Source: Achromobacter sp. Bel
GTDB taxonomy: Bacteria > Pseudomonadota > Gammaproteobacteria > Burkholderiales > Burkholderiaceae_B
Direction of reading: 5' to 3'
DNA length: 64,000 nt
Assembly (NCBI RefSeq): GCF_012928505.1
Contig: NZ_JABBJN010000007.1
Coordinates: forward strand, 97,590 to 161,589
This document shows, piece after piece, positions 17,303 through 25,330 of this stretch (position 1 is its first letter; each line of letters opens with the position of its first letter). A program made the position numbers and the translations under genes. The notes below the pieces were generated by a model. That model made no database searches, had not been told where the DNA came from, and was given only the letters and a program-made list of their open reading frames with translations.

Positions 17303-17959
17303 CTACTTGTCCACCGACCGCATGTCGCAGGTGGTCTCGGCAGAGGCACAGACGCCCCGGAACCAGGCCCGCCCCCGCGTGCGGTCCTTGGGAGCAAGCG
17401 GCTCCCAATTTTCACTGAAATCCAACGCGTAATCCAGCAGCAGCCAGTCGCCCTGGCAGGCGACGATGCCCAGCAATTCGGCTCTGTCGGTCAGCCAGTC
17501 GCTACCCAGATCGAGCAGCCGCTCACTGCCAACGTCCGGGCGGGCGTATCCCCGCGCCGACTGGATACCGACCTGCGCGTCCGCCGCTTCGATCCAGCCC
17601 TCGCCGCGATACACGGGTCGCGGCCGGCTCTCGTCGTTACCGGTCATCGCGTCGCTGGCGCTTTTGATCCTGAGCCAGCCGTCGCGCGCCTCGGTCACGT
17701 CGAACGTGACGGGGTAGTAGTCGATATCGGGGTCTGGGTCATCGCCCTCGGTGGTCGGCAGCCCGCCCAACACATCTGCGTTGATGGATGGCGCCGCGTA
17801 CACCCGGATCACCGGTTTCTGGCTGCTTGTCCAGGCCGAAAAATGGCATGCCGTCGGGCCCGCCGGCGTCCACGCCGCCGCGTTGGAAGTCGCTTGGGCG
17901 CTAAGCGCGGGCGACAGGGTCAGCGTGGAGAGCACCAGGAGCATTCGTCGAACAATCAT
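17303..17959 (-). CDS. Exported protein with bacterial SH3-like domain
   Basis: A 218-residue protein. The signal peptide is about residues 1-24 (MIVRRMLLVL... ending ALSAQA). The centre (PVIRVYAAPSINADVLG through DGWLRIKSA) resembles a bacterial SH3 fold, often found in envelope proteins binding peptidoglycan or peptides. A tryptophan-rich C-terminal part with two cysteines follows. The open frame extends upstream to 18211, but that stretch overlaps the divergent gene and lacks protein-like composition. I cannot assign a function. The 140 bases after the lipoprotein gene show nothing else. Confidence 0.65.
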   Translation of the reverse strand: MIVRRMLLVLSTLTLSPALSAQATSNAAAWTPAGPTACHFSAWTSSQKPVIRVYAAPSINADVLGGLPTTEGDDPDPDIDYYPVTFDVTEARDGWLRIKSASDAMTGNDESRPRPVYRGEGWIEAADAQVGIQSARGYARPDVGSERLLDLGSDWLTDRAELLGIVACQGDWLLLDYALDFSENWEPLAPKDRTRGRAWFRGVCASAETTCDMRSVDK

Positions 17960-18119
17960 TGGTTGGATCAGGTCGTCGCGTTCAAGCCTCGGGGTCGGCA
18001 AAAGCGTAGCACGGCAAACCGCGGCGGTTTTCGCCTGGCCGCGCGGCGGCGCCCGCAAGCCCCGGACCTTCGATAGTTGTATTCTCTCGGCCGTAGCAAT
18101 CATTCGCAAGGGAGCGCAC

Positions 18120-18722
18120 GTGCATTGCCAAACCTGTGGGGCTGCGCATCGCGGCCGCAGTCGTCTTTGCGACGAATGCCAAAGAACGCTGTCTGGCCTG
18201 TCCACCCCCAAACCGGTTCCGGCGCCCGCTGGCGGCTTGAATGCCGATCCGGACCCCGTCGCTGCGCCGGGCTATCAACAGCCGCTGACCGACGAAGGCG
18301 GCTGGAATCGGCCGGTGCTCGTTCGAACCGACGTCATCCCCATTGCCCTGGGCGGCCGCTCCCTGCAGCGAGGTTGGCTCACGGCGGTGGGCGCGGTGGG
18401 TCTGTTGGCGACGATTGGCGAAATGGCTTTCAAATGGGGCTTTTGGTGGTTCTGGCTGGTCATTCCAAGCGGATTCGCGTTCTTTATCGGTTATCGCTTG
18501 ATTCGAAAAGGATTTGTCCGGTTTGCGGATCTGATCAACATCGAGGCCGATCAGTCCGGGCGGGTCTACCTCACCACCTTGCGCGGAGACTGCCCGGTAT
18601 GTAACGGGGAGGTCAAGCTCAAGGATGTCGGCCCCAAGGGGTACGGCAAGACCGTCATCCAATGCACGGCGGACTCGGCCCATCAATGGGAATTCGACCC
18701 CACTCGCCTGGATAAGCTCTAG
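18120..18722 (+). CDS. Zinc-ribbon membrane protein of unknown function
   Basis: A 200-residue protein. An N-terminal CxxC-N10-CxxC zinc ribbon (CQTC and CDEC in the first 20 residues) leads into a proline-rich linker. Two adjacent membrane spans lie at about residues 85-125. A second half-ribbon CPVC is near residue 162, with a lone Cys later. The GTG at 18120 follows GGGAG by about five bases; the open frame before it overlaps the divergent SH3 gene. No function is assigned. Confidence 0.65.
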   Translation: MHCQTCGAAHRGRSRLCDECQRTLSGLSTPKPVPAPAGGLNADPDPVAAPGYQQPLTDEGGWNRPVLVRTDVIPIALGGRSLQRGWLTAVGAVGLLATIGEMAFKWGFWWFWLVIPSGFAFFIGYRLIRKGFVRFADLINIEADQSGRVYLTTLRGDCPVCNGEVKLKDVGPKGYGKTVIQCTADSAHQWEFDPTRLDKL

Positions 18723-18874
18723 GCGCCAGCCACCGGCCGCATGCGGTTATGCCAAAATTGTCCTGCAAGCCGTCAGGGCGCCAGGAATTCCCGCGAGCGC
18801 CGGGCTACAGTACACCGGCTCCGGCCTCCCAATCGTGGGGGCCGCACGCAAATGAATTCAGGAGAACTCCCGCA

Positions 18875-19375
18875 GTGAACGACACCCGCATACCCGAGAC
18901 TGGCCAACCCGAAGACCGAAAGGAACAAGAGGCCAGGCTTTGGCGCGATGACGGCTGGACGGCCCGGATCATCAAGAACGAGGACGACGACGGCTGGGCC
19001 GTTGAAATGACCTTGGACGGACAAGCCGAGCCGGCCCTGGTAGGCCCGTGGACCATGGGCCGCGACAAGAAGAACCCCAAGCCGCTCGACTCCCCCGCCT
19101 TCTTCACCTTGGTCAAGACCGCCAACGAAGTCCTGCGCCGCCACGAACAGCAATTGCATGCGACGCTGCACAAAAGCGTGAAGATCGACGCCGCCGCCGG
19201 CCGCCTGACCATCAAGCTGGATATCGTTCCCGACGAGGACGAACCCTATGCCGTGCTGAGCGCCTACGATGAATTCGGCGAGCAACTGGCCGAAACGCAT
19301 GTTGCGCCGACCTACAAGCTAAGCGTCCAGCGTGCCTCGGAGTGGGCCAGCGGCGGTTTCGGCAAGCACGGCTGA
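18875..19375 (+). CDS. Conserved-looking hypothetical protein
   Basis: A 166-residue soluble, acidic protein without signal peptide or membrane spans. Coding is supported by G+C-rich third positions and a GTG start with AGGAG nine bases upstream. The centre (VEMTLDGQAEPALVGPWTMGRD) reads like a beta-rich domain, followed by a helical stretch (LVKTANEVLRRHEQQL) and a beta-rich end. I do not recognise the family. It precedes the YCII-domain gene by 67 bases and may be co-transcribed. Confidence 0.65.
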   Translation: MNDTRIPETGQPEDRKEQEARLWRDDGWTARIIKNEDDDGWAVEMTLDGQAEPALVGPWTMGRDKKNPKPLDSPAFFTLVKTANEVLRRHEQQLHATLHKSVKIDAAAGRLTIKLDIVPDEDEPYAVLSAYDEFGEQLAETHVAPTYKLSVQRASEWASGGFGKHG

Positions 19376-19442
19376 CACACCGGCATCAAGCGGGGGCCTG
19401 GGCGGCGGCAGATTTTTTTCGACCCTCTCAAGGAGATAGTCC

Positions 19443-19772
19443 ATGCCAAAGTTCGTTACGATCGGATATGGCGACCAAGCGGGATACGACCGCACCCCGG
19501 TCGCCCTTCGCGATGCCGCCCATGCGCATGACGCCACCCTGCGCAAAGACGGCGCGCTGATGGGCATTGCCGGCCCGCCCGTGCAGGTGCGCAATCCCGA
19601 AGCTGCCGGGGTTGAAACGATAGACGAGCCCTTCCTGAGATCGCCCTTGCCGGTGGCTGGCTTTGCCATCATCGAAGCCGCCGATCTGGCCGAGGCGATA
19701 GACCGGGTGTCGCGAACCCCCTGCGCGATCGCCCACGGCGTCGTTGAAGTCTGGCCGCTGGAACAGCCGTAG
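19443..19772 (+). CDS. YCII-related (DGPF-type) domain protein
   Basis: A 109-residue protein resembling the YCII/DGPF fold, a small ferredoxin-like domain. GYGDQAGYDR near the start, a helix with HDATLRKDGALMGIAGPP, and SPLPVAGFAIIEAADLAEA fit the pattern; the last matches the family's common GG-F-hydrophobic-E strand. Some family members are small enzymes or dimeric binding domains; no activity can be given here. AAGGAGAT precedes the ATG. It converges with a LysR gene four bases away. Confidence 0.7.
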   Translation: MPKFVTIGYGDQAGYDRTPVALRDAAHAHDATLRKDGALMGIAGPPVQVRNPEAAGVETIDEPFLRSPLPVAGFAIIEAADLAEAIDRVSRTPCAIAHGVVEVWPLEQP

Positions 19773-19776
19773 CGCT

Positions 19777-20664
19777 TCAGGCTTGCGCCGCCTGCGCGCG
19801 CAACCACTGCGCCACCGCCTGGACGGGCGCTGAGGGCGGACGATCGGCGTACATGGCCAGATGATAGGTGTGCCCGTCGATCACGGGCCCGAACGGCTGC
19901 ACCAGATGGCCCGCTTCCAGTTCGTCGGCGATCAACGCCAGGCTGACCAATGCGATGCCGTGACCGGCGACGGCCGCTTGAATGGCATGGCCTTCGTCGG
20001 AAAAGCGCAGTTGGCTCGCTTCGGGCGGCTGGGGCCGCTGCGCGACCGTGAACCACCGCTCCCAGGTAGGATTCTCCGGCTGAGGCCGCTTCCAGTCGAA
20101 GCGGATCAATGGCACGCGAGCCAGATCTTCCGCCGACCCGATGCCCAGACGCGGATTGGCCACGGGCGCAAAGCGGTCCGTGAACAAAGGCTCGGCGACC
20201 AGGCCGGGATACGGTCCCCGGCCATAGCGAATCGCGATGTCGACCGCCGTCGATCGCAGGTCGACGAGGTCGTCGCTTGCCTGCAGCTGCAAGTCGATGC
20301 CGGGATGCCGGCTGCGGAAATCGCTCATGCGCGGCACCAGCCACTTCACGGTAAAGGCGTTCGTCGCCGAGATGCTCACCTGACTGCGCGTCCGCTGTTG
20401 CATCAGCCGCGCCAGCGTCGTCTCGAACGCATCGAACCCGTCGCGCAGCACCGGGTATAGCTGCGTCCCCGCGTCGCTCAGCGACACTTTACGCACTTGA
20501 CGGTCAAACAGAACCAGCCCGGTCTGCGCCTCCAGCGCACGGATCTGGTGACTGACGGCGGTCGGCGTCACCGCCAGCTCGTTGGCGGCGGCCTTGAAAC
20601 TGCCCAGGCGCGCGGCGGCCTCAAATGCCCGGAGCGCAGAGAGTGGAAGAAATCGGCGTGGCAT
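19777..20664 (-). CDS. LysR-type regulator of the GcvA class
   Basis: A 295-residue LysR regulator. The N-terminal helix-turn-helix reads LPLSALRAFEAAARLGSFKA with the recognition helix in VTPTAVSHQIRALE. The C-terminal co-inducer domain follows, with the DIAIRYGRGPYPGL segment characteristic of GcvA-like members. I prefer the ATG at 20664 because AGGTG precedes it; an ATG six codons upstream is possible. It is divergent from the RidA/OYE operon across a perfect 20-base palindrome, so control of that operon is likely. Confidence 0.88.
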   Translation of the reverse strand: MPRRFLPLSALRAFEAAARLGSFKAAANELAVTPTAVSHQIRALEAQTGLVLFDRQVRKVSLSDAGTQLYPVLRDGFDAFETTLARLMQQRTRSQVSISATNAFTVKWLVPRMSDFRSRHPGIDLQLQASDDLVDLRSTAVDIAIRYGRGPYPGLVAEPLFTDRFAPVANPRLGIGSAEDLARVPLIRFDWKRPQPENPTWERWFTVAQRPQPPEASQLRFSDEGHAIQAAVAGHGIALVSLALIADELEAGHLVQPFGPVIDGHTYHLAMYADRPPSAPVQAVAQWLRAQAAQA

Positions 20665-20707
20665 GGCGAGGCACCTGCTCATAGATGAGTTATTTTCTTC
20701 TTATAGC

Positions 20708-20727
20708 TGACAAATGAACCTTTGTCA
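20708..20727. promoter_or_regulatory. Palindrome TGACAAA-N6-TTTGTCA, candidate LysR operator
   Basis: Perfect 7-base inverted repeats separated by six bases lie 44 bases upstream of the LysR start and 88 bases upstream of the ridA-like start. LysR proteins bind dyads in just this position. Which LysR binds is inferred from adjacency. Confidence 0.6.
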
Positions 20728-20815
20728 CAGGCCCCGTGAATTCCTACATTAGCTGCACGGATCGGCGATTTACCGCCAGGTCTTCCAACCAGCCATAAGT
20801 GAAGGAATTCGCACC

Positions 20816-21211
20816 ATGCTAGAACGTGTCATCACCCAGCCCGACCATTACGCGCCCTTCCTGCTCTCGCAGGGCATCCGCTTCGGGGACCTGCTCTTCA
20901 TTTCCGGCCAAGCGGGCGCCGACGACGACGGCAAGATCGTCGAAGGCGGCTTTCTTGCCCAAGGCGAACAAGCTTTCTCAAATTTGCGCCGCGCGCTGGA
21001 GGCCGGCGGCTCCAGCCTGAAGGACGTCATCAAGGTCACCATCTTCGTGACGGACATGGGGCATTTCCAGGACGTGGTGACCCTGCGCCGCCGCTTTTTT
21101 TCGGCCCCCTACCCGGCCGACACGATTGCCGAGATCAAGGCGCTTTACGACCCCGCCGCGATGATCGAAATCGAGGCGATCGCGGCCGTGCGCCAACCGG
21201 AGGACCGCTGA
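20816..21211 (+). CDS. RidA family protein (Rid/YjgF/YER057c)
   Basis: A 131-residue RidA-fold protein. RidA enzymes hydrolyse reactive enamine/imine intermediates, while some subgroups act in specific catabolic pathways. The fold is recognised from FGDLLFISGQAGADDDGKIV near residue 24, the KDVIKVTIFVTDM strand and the C-terminal MIEIEAIAAV. The Arg normally found before the C-terminal strand of archetypal RidA is not evident in DTIAEIKALYDPAAMIEIEA, so it may belong to a Rid2-7 type subgroup. GAAGGAATT precedes the start. The next gene begins one base after its stop. Confidence 0.85.
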   Translation: MLERVITQPDHYAPFLLSQGIRFGDLLFISGQAGADDDGKIVEGGFLAQGEQAFSNLRRALEAGGSSLKDVIKVTIFVTDMGHFQDVVTLRRRFFSAPYPADTIAEIKALYDPAAMIEIEAIAAVRQPEDR

Positions 21212-21212
21212 G

Positions 21213-22370
21213 ATGAGCACGCAAATTGATCGTCCGGGGGGCGATGCGCAGACCGCGCAGGCCAGATTGTTCGCGCCGCTGCGGCTGGGAACGGAACTTG
21301 AGTTGTCCAACCGCCTGGCCGTGGCGCCCATGACCCGGGTCAGCGCCACGGCGGATGGACGCGCCACGGCGCTGATGGTGGATTACTACGAAGCCTTCGC
21401 GGCGGGCGGCTTCGGCCTGGTGATTACCGAAGGCATCTACACGGACCAAGCCTTTGCGCAAGGCTACCTGTTCCAGCCCGGCCTGGCCAACGACGCGCAA
21501 CGCGACGCGTGGCGGACCGTGGTGGACCGGGTGCATAGGCACGGCGGCCGGATCATCGCGCAACTCATGCATGCGGGCGCGCTGTCGCAAGGCAATCCCC
21601 ATCGCTTTGCGACGAGGGGGCCCTCGGCCGTGCAGCCGGCGGGACAGCAGATGGCTTTCTATCGGGGCGAAGGACCTTACCGGATGCCTGAAGCCATGTC
21701 GGCCGATGACATCGCCGACACCATCGAAGGCTTTGCGCAAGCGGCGCGCAGGGCCCAAGAAGCCGGCTTCGACGGCGTCGAAATACACGGCGCCAACGGG
21801 TATCTGCTGGACCAGTTCCTCACGGCCCATACCAACCTGCGCAACGACTGTTACGGCGGCAGCCTGGACAATCGCCTGCGTTTGACGGTGGAGGTCATCC
21901 AGGCGGTCCGGCGGTCGACGTCGGCGCATTTCGTGGTGGGCGTACGCGCCTCGCAAGGCAAGGTCAACGACTTCGCGCACAAGTGGGCGGGTGGCGAGGC
22001 CGATGCGGCTCAGATCTTCGGCACGCTCGGCGCGCAGCCTATCGACTACCTGCACACCACCGAGTTCGAGGCCTGGCGCCCCGCCTTCGGCAAGGCCGGC
22101 CCCAGTCTTGCCGCGCTGGCGCGGCGCCACGCGCCGGTGCCGGTGCTGGCCAACGGGTCGCTGCATGATGCGGGGCAGGCGGACGGGATGATCGCCAGGC
22201 AAGAGGCGGACTTTGTCTCGCTTGGCCGTGGCGCGCTTACGCATGCCGATTGGCCGGCACGGCTGCGCGCCGGGCAAGCGCATGAATCATTCGACCGGGG
22301 GTTGCTGGCGCCGATCGCTGACCTTGCCAATGCGCTTGGGCACCGCGCCGGGCGGCCGGTGCCGGCCTGA
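21213..22370 (+). CDS. Old-yellow-enzyme family NADH:flavin oxidoreductase
   Basis: A 385-residue FMN-containing TIM barrel that reduces activated C=C bonds using NAD(P)H. The N-terminal FMN region has LSNRLAVAPMTRVSATADG. IIAQLMHAGALS and VEIHGANGYLLDQFL are the classic OYE motifs. NDCYGGSLDNRLRL and VLANGSLHD complete the barrel. It is translationally tight with the RidA gene (one-base gap), so both probably act on the same substrate, perhaps an unsaturated amine or enamine. Substrate is inferred only from pairing. Confidence 0.88.
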   Translation: MSTQIDRPGGDAQTAQARLFAPLRLGTELELSNRLAVAPMTRVSATADGRATALMVDYYEAFAAGGFGLVITEGIYTDQAFAQGYLFQPGLANDAQRDAWRTVVDRVHRHGGRIIAQLMHAGALSQGNPHRFATRGPSAVQPAGQQMAFYRGEGPYRMPEAMSADDIADTIEGFAQAARRAQEAGFDGVEIHGANGYLLDQFLTAHTNLRNDCYGGSLDNRLRLTVEVIQAVRRSTSAHFVVGVRASQGKVNDFAHKWAGGEADAAQIFGTLGAQPIDYLHTTEFEAWRPAFGKAGPSLAALARRHAPVPVLANGSLHDAGQADGMIARQEADFVSLGRGALTHADWPARLRAGQAHESFDRGLLAPIADLANALGHRAGRPVPA

Positions 22371-22377
22371 CGCGTCA

Positions 22378-22436
22378 TTCCCCACGTGCCCGAAGGCGCC
22401 TGCGACGGCAGGCCGCTTGCGGCGCATGGTGGGGAA
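22378..22436. terminator. Inverted repeat after the OYE gene, possible terminator structure
   Basis: TTCCCCAC at 22378-22385 and GTGGGGAA at 22429-22436 form a perfect 8-bp outer stem beginning eight bases after the OYE stop. Inside, GCCTGC and GCAGGC (22398-22413) form a second 6-bp hairpin. No long T-run follows on the plus strand. It could end the RidA/OYE transcript or be a structured leader before the LysR gene at 22503. Confidence 0.4.
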
Positions 22437-22502
22437 AAGGCCCTCGCCGGAGGGCGCCGTTGACGTAAACTCGGTAGCCGGTGCCCCCTCCTCCCGACCG
22501 AC

Positions 22503-23456
22503 ATGTTCCAACTACGGCAACTGAAAATTTTCGTCGCGGCAGCCGAGACGTTGAGCTTTACGCAAGCCGCCAAACGGGTCCACCTGTCGCAACCCAGCGT
22601 TACCGAACAGGTGCAAGCGCTTGAGCAGAGCGTCGGACACCCGCTGTTCATCCGCCAAAACAACCGCCTGCGGCTGACCGCCGCCGGAGAAAGGTTGGCC
22701 AGCCGTGCGCGCGAGTTGCTCGCGATGGCCGACGATACCCTCCGAGAGGCTCGCGATGACGCCGGCGACCAAGGCGGCACGATCCGTGTCGCCGCACCGC
22801 AAACCTTGTGCACCTGTCTGCTGCTCCCCCAGCTGCTCCGTTTTGCCGATTCGCATCCTGGAACACAGGTGTCGATCCAGGAAAGAAACTCCTTTGCGAC
22901 GGCTCAGGCCGTGCTCGGCGGAACGGCCGACTTCGGCGTGGTGCATGGCTGGCCGGCGAACGACGCCAACCTCCACGCCGACATCCTCGCGCGCGACATG
23001 CCGGTCGTCGTGATGCCCTTGGGCCATCCGCTCAACCAGGCTTCCGGCATCAGGCCCGACGCGCTGGCCGCATTCCCCCTGATCGCCACCATGGAGGGCT
23101 GCCGCTATCGCGAGTATCTGGACGCCCTGGTGCAGGAATCCTCCGTGCGCCCCCGCATCCGCGCCGAAGCCGACAGCGTGCCGGCGTTGATGCGGATGGT
23201 GTCCGCGGGCCTCGGCGTATCGATTCTGCCCAGCATGGCCGTGGACGCCGACGCAACGGGGGCACGCGTCGAATGGCGCCCGTTGTCCACGCTGGGCGAC
23301 GGTCTTCCCATCTGCCTGCTCACGTCGGCAAGAGCGCCCGCCCGACACGTGGCGGCATTTATCGACGTGATTCGCCTTGCCGCCACGCGATCAGACGAGT
23401 CGATGCCCGCCGTCGACATGAAGCACCGTGCCGGTCGTGTAGCCATTGCCAAGTAG
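22503..23456 (+). CDS. LysR family transcriptional regulator
   Basis: A 317-residue LysR regulator. The DNA-binding part has FQLRQLKIFVAAAETLSFTQ with the recognition helix in LSQPSVTEQVQALE. The effector domain begins near residue 90 (GGTIRVAAPQTL). The C-terminal 20 or so residues extend past the usual domain and overlap the convergent SDR gene by 66 bases. The pairing suggests that it controls the SDR gene or its own transcription. No clear operator was seen in the 132 bases upstream apart from the inverted repeat next to OYE. Confidence 0.87.
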   Translation: MFQLRQLKIFVAAAETLSFTQAAKRVHLSQPSVTEQVQALEQSVGHPLFIRQNNRLRLTAAGERLASRARELLAMADDTLREARDDAGDQGGTIRVAAPQTLCTCLLLPQLLRFADSHPGTQVSIQERNSFATAQAVLGGTADFGVVHGWPANDANLHADILARDMPVVVMPLGHPLNQASGIRPDALAAFPLIATMEGCRYREYLDALVQESSVRPRIRAEADSVPALMRMVSAGLGVSILPSMAVDADATGARVEWRPLSTLGDGLPICLLTSARAPARHVAAFIDVIRLAATRSDESMPAVDMKHRAGRVAIAK

Positions 23457-24125
23457 GAAGACGATGGCATCGGCGATATCGTCGCCGGTACCGATCCTGC
23501 CGACCGGAAGCCGTTCGGCCATCGATGCCAACAGTTGGTCGCTGTCCGAACCGGCCACGTCATTCCAGATCGGCGTGCGTACCCAGCCCGGCGACACGGC
23601 ATTGATCCGCAACGGCGCCAGCTCGACGGCCATGGCGCGCACCGCCCCTTCAAGCGCTGCATTGATCGCCGCCACGGCGACGCCCTTTGGTCTTGGCCGG
23701 TAGGCGGCAATACCGGAAGTCAGCGTGATCGAGCCGTGGGCCGGCATCCGCCGCGCGCCATGTTTAGCCAGCAGGATAGGCGCGACGACCTTCGAATGGA
23801 GGGCGCGGTCCAGCGCGTCCAGCTCGAGCTGCGGCAGCAACTCGTATGCGCCGCGGATGTCGGCCGCGGTGCAGACCAGATGATCCACGGCCCCGGCGCG
23901 CTCGAATAATTGCTGCACCGCTTCTTCCCTCGTTACGTCCGCTTGATGCAGATGCAGTTGGCCGAACGGGCGCAGCTGTTCGCTCGCCGCGTCGAGCTTG
24001 TCGCGTGACCGGCCCACGATCAGAACCTCGCACTGCATCCGCATCAACTGCGCGCAAACGGCCAAGCCCATGCCCGAATTGCCGCCAACGACCATGATCC
24101 GTTGTCCTGCCAGACTGTTACCCAT
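23391..24125 (-). CDS. Short-chain dehydrogenase/reductase (SDR)
   Basis: A 244-residue SDR. The nucleotide-binding motif is GGNSGMG near residue 15, followed by CTAAD, the usual NNAG-like segment. The expected catalytic Ser is in LTSGIAAY. The usual YxxxK tyrosine is not obvious: the sequence continues RPRPKGVAVAAINAALEGAV, so Tyr may be at SGIAAYRPRPK or missing. I use the ATG at 24125 since AGGAGG lies six bases before it, while the ATG at 24131 abuts that site. The 3' end overlaps the convergent LysR gene. Substrate unknown. Confidence 0.82.
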   Translation of the reverse strand: MGNSLAGQRIMVVGGNSGMGLAVCAQLMRMQCEVLIVGRSRDKLDAASEQLRPFGQLHLHQADVTREEAVQQLFERAGAVDHLVCTAADIRGAYELLPQLELDALDRALHSKVVAPILLAKHGARRMPAHGSITLTSGIAAYRPRPKGVAVAAINAALEGAVRAMAVELAPLRINAVSPGWVRTPIWNDVAGSDSDQLLASMAERLPVGRIGTGDDIADAIVFLLGNGYTTGTVLHVDGGHRLV

Positions 24126-24347
24126 GCCCATCCTCCTGAAAAACCACGTGGTAGGTGAGCAATGTTGGCGCGGCCCCCTATCGGGCGCCAGCAGGAATGC
24201 CTGATAGCCGCATCGGTCTTTCCGATGCGGCCTCTGCGATGCGGCGACTTGCGCAAATGCTCGAGGCCATGACGACAGTTCTAGCGGTGCTGGCGGAATT
24301 CGCAGTCTGACTTGCGCGGTTCAAGCATCTGCCAGCACACGGCCCCG

Positions 24348-24728
24348 CTATTTCGGGTAGGCCGCGGACATCGCTTTGAGTTGCGCGCAGGTCTTTTCCT
24401 TGTCCGCCGCGCTCAGCCCTCCCAGTTGTCCGCGGGCCTTCGTGTATGACTGCGAGAAGGCGGTGTCGAAGTCCGTGGCGGTCATGCCATGGGCGCCCGC
24501 CGCGGTCTTTTGCTGTTGCTTCATCTGTTCGAGCTGCGCGGCCGTATAGGCATTGCAATACTCGGCGGCGGCGTGCATCTGGCCGCTCAACGCAGCCATG
24601 TTCGGCATCTGCCCCGGCGCGGCCTGCTGCGCGAGGGCGGCGCCGCTGCTCAAAGTCAACGCGGCAGCCATCAGGATGGCCTTACGGCTACGGGAAACAA
24701 CGGCGTGGGCTTGCTTGAAAATCGGCAA
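24348..24728 (-). CDS. Exported hypothetical protein
   Basis: A 126-residue protein with an N-terminal signal peptide: basic residues, then LMAAALTLSSGAALAQ with cleavage near residue 34. The mature region is rich in Ala, Gln and Met (PGQMPNMAALSGQMHAA) and has two Cys, probably a disulfide, in an all-helical pattern. I do not recognise it. The 222 bases between it and the SDR start hold no convincing gene or site. The 170 bases upstream show nothing clear. Confidence 0.65.
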   Translation of the reverse strand: MPIFKQAHAVVSRSRKAILMAAALTLSSGAALAQQAAPGQMPNMAALSGQMHAAAEYCNAYTAAQLEQMKQQQKTAAGAHGMTATDFDTAFSQSYTKARGQLGGLSAADKEKTCAQLKAMSAAYPK

Positions 24729-24898
24729 TTCAGGTCTCCAATGCGTTAAACGGATCAGGTCTGCGGAAATCAGGTTGCGTGCCGCCCGGCCACGATGGCT
24801 ACCCGGCGACGTTGCTGCCGACGCAGCGCAGGCAATATGCCTGATTCGCTGTTAGCCGCTCATGAATCTATGTAACCATAAGCATCGGAAGCCATCCG

Positions 24899-25330
24899 TC
24901 ATGACGCCAGAACCTTCTTCATTGAAGGTGCGGGATGCAGCAGATAGTGCTCTCGCTCGTAGAACGCAACGGCATCCGGCCGCGCGTCAAGAAACACGGC
25001 CGTCATTCCGCGCGCACGCGCATCGCTTTCGGCATATTCCATCAAGGCACGGCCAGCGCCGCTACCCCGCACCGCAGCGTCGACGACAAGGTCATCGACA
25101 TGCAAATGCGCCCCACGTGCCAAGGTGTGGACGGGCCGCATGCCCAGCACGCCGATGATCTTGCCGTCCCGAAAGGCTGCCACCAATTCATAGCCCGAAT
25201 AGGATTGGCGGCGAACCCGCGCCATGAACTCCCCCTCGTCCAGCGATCGGAGTTGCGCGATGGCGGGGTATGCGTCGCCATCCTGATTGTGCATGAGTCC
25301 CGCCGCGGCGTGCCAATCAAAGGTGATCAA
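24899..25330 (-). CDS. GNAT family N-acetyltransferase
   Basis: A 143-residue GNAT protein that transfers an acetyl group from acetyl-CoA. LHVDDLVVDAAVRGSGAGRALM near residues 76-97 contains the V-x-x-x-x-RG-x-G-x-G/A acetyl-CoA loop. AVAFYEREHY near the end is the usual C-terminal motif. Reading from 25330 uses a TTG start overlapping the upstream LysR stop; an ATG at 25294 is an alternative. It follows the LysR gene on the same strand. Acceptor unknown. Confidence 0.82.
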   Translation of the reverse strand: MITFDWHAAAGLMHNQDGDAYPAIAQLRSLDEGEFMARVRRQSYSGYELVAAFRDGKIIGVLGMRPVHTLARGAHLHVDDLVVDAAVRGSGAGRALMEYAESDARARGMTAVFLDARPDAVAFYEREHYLLHPAPSMKKVLAS

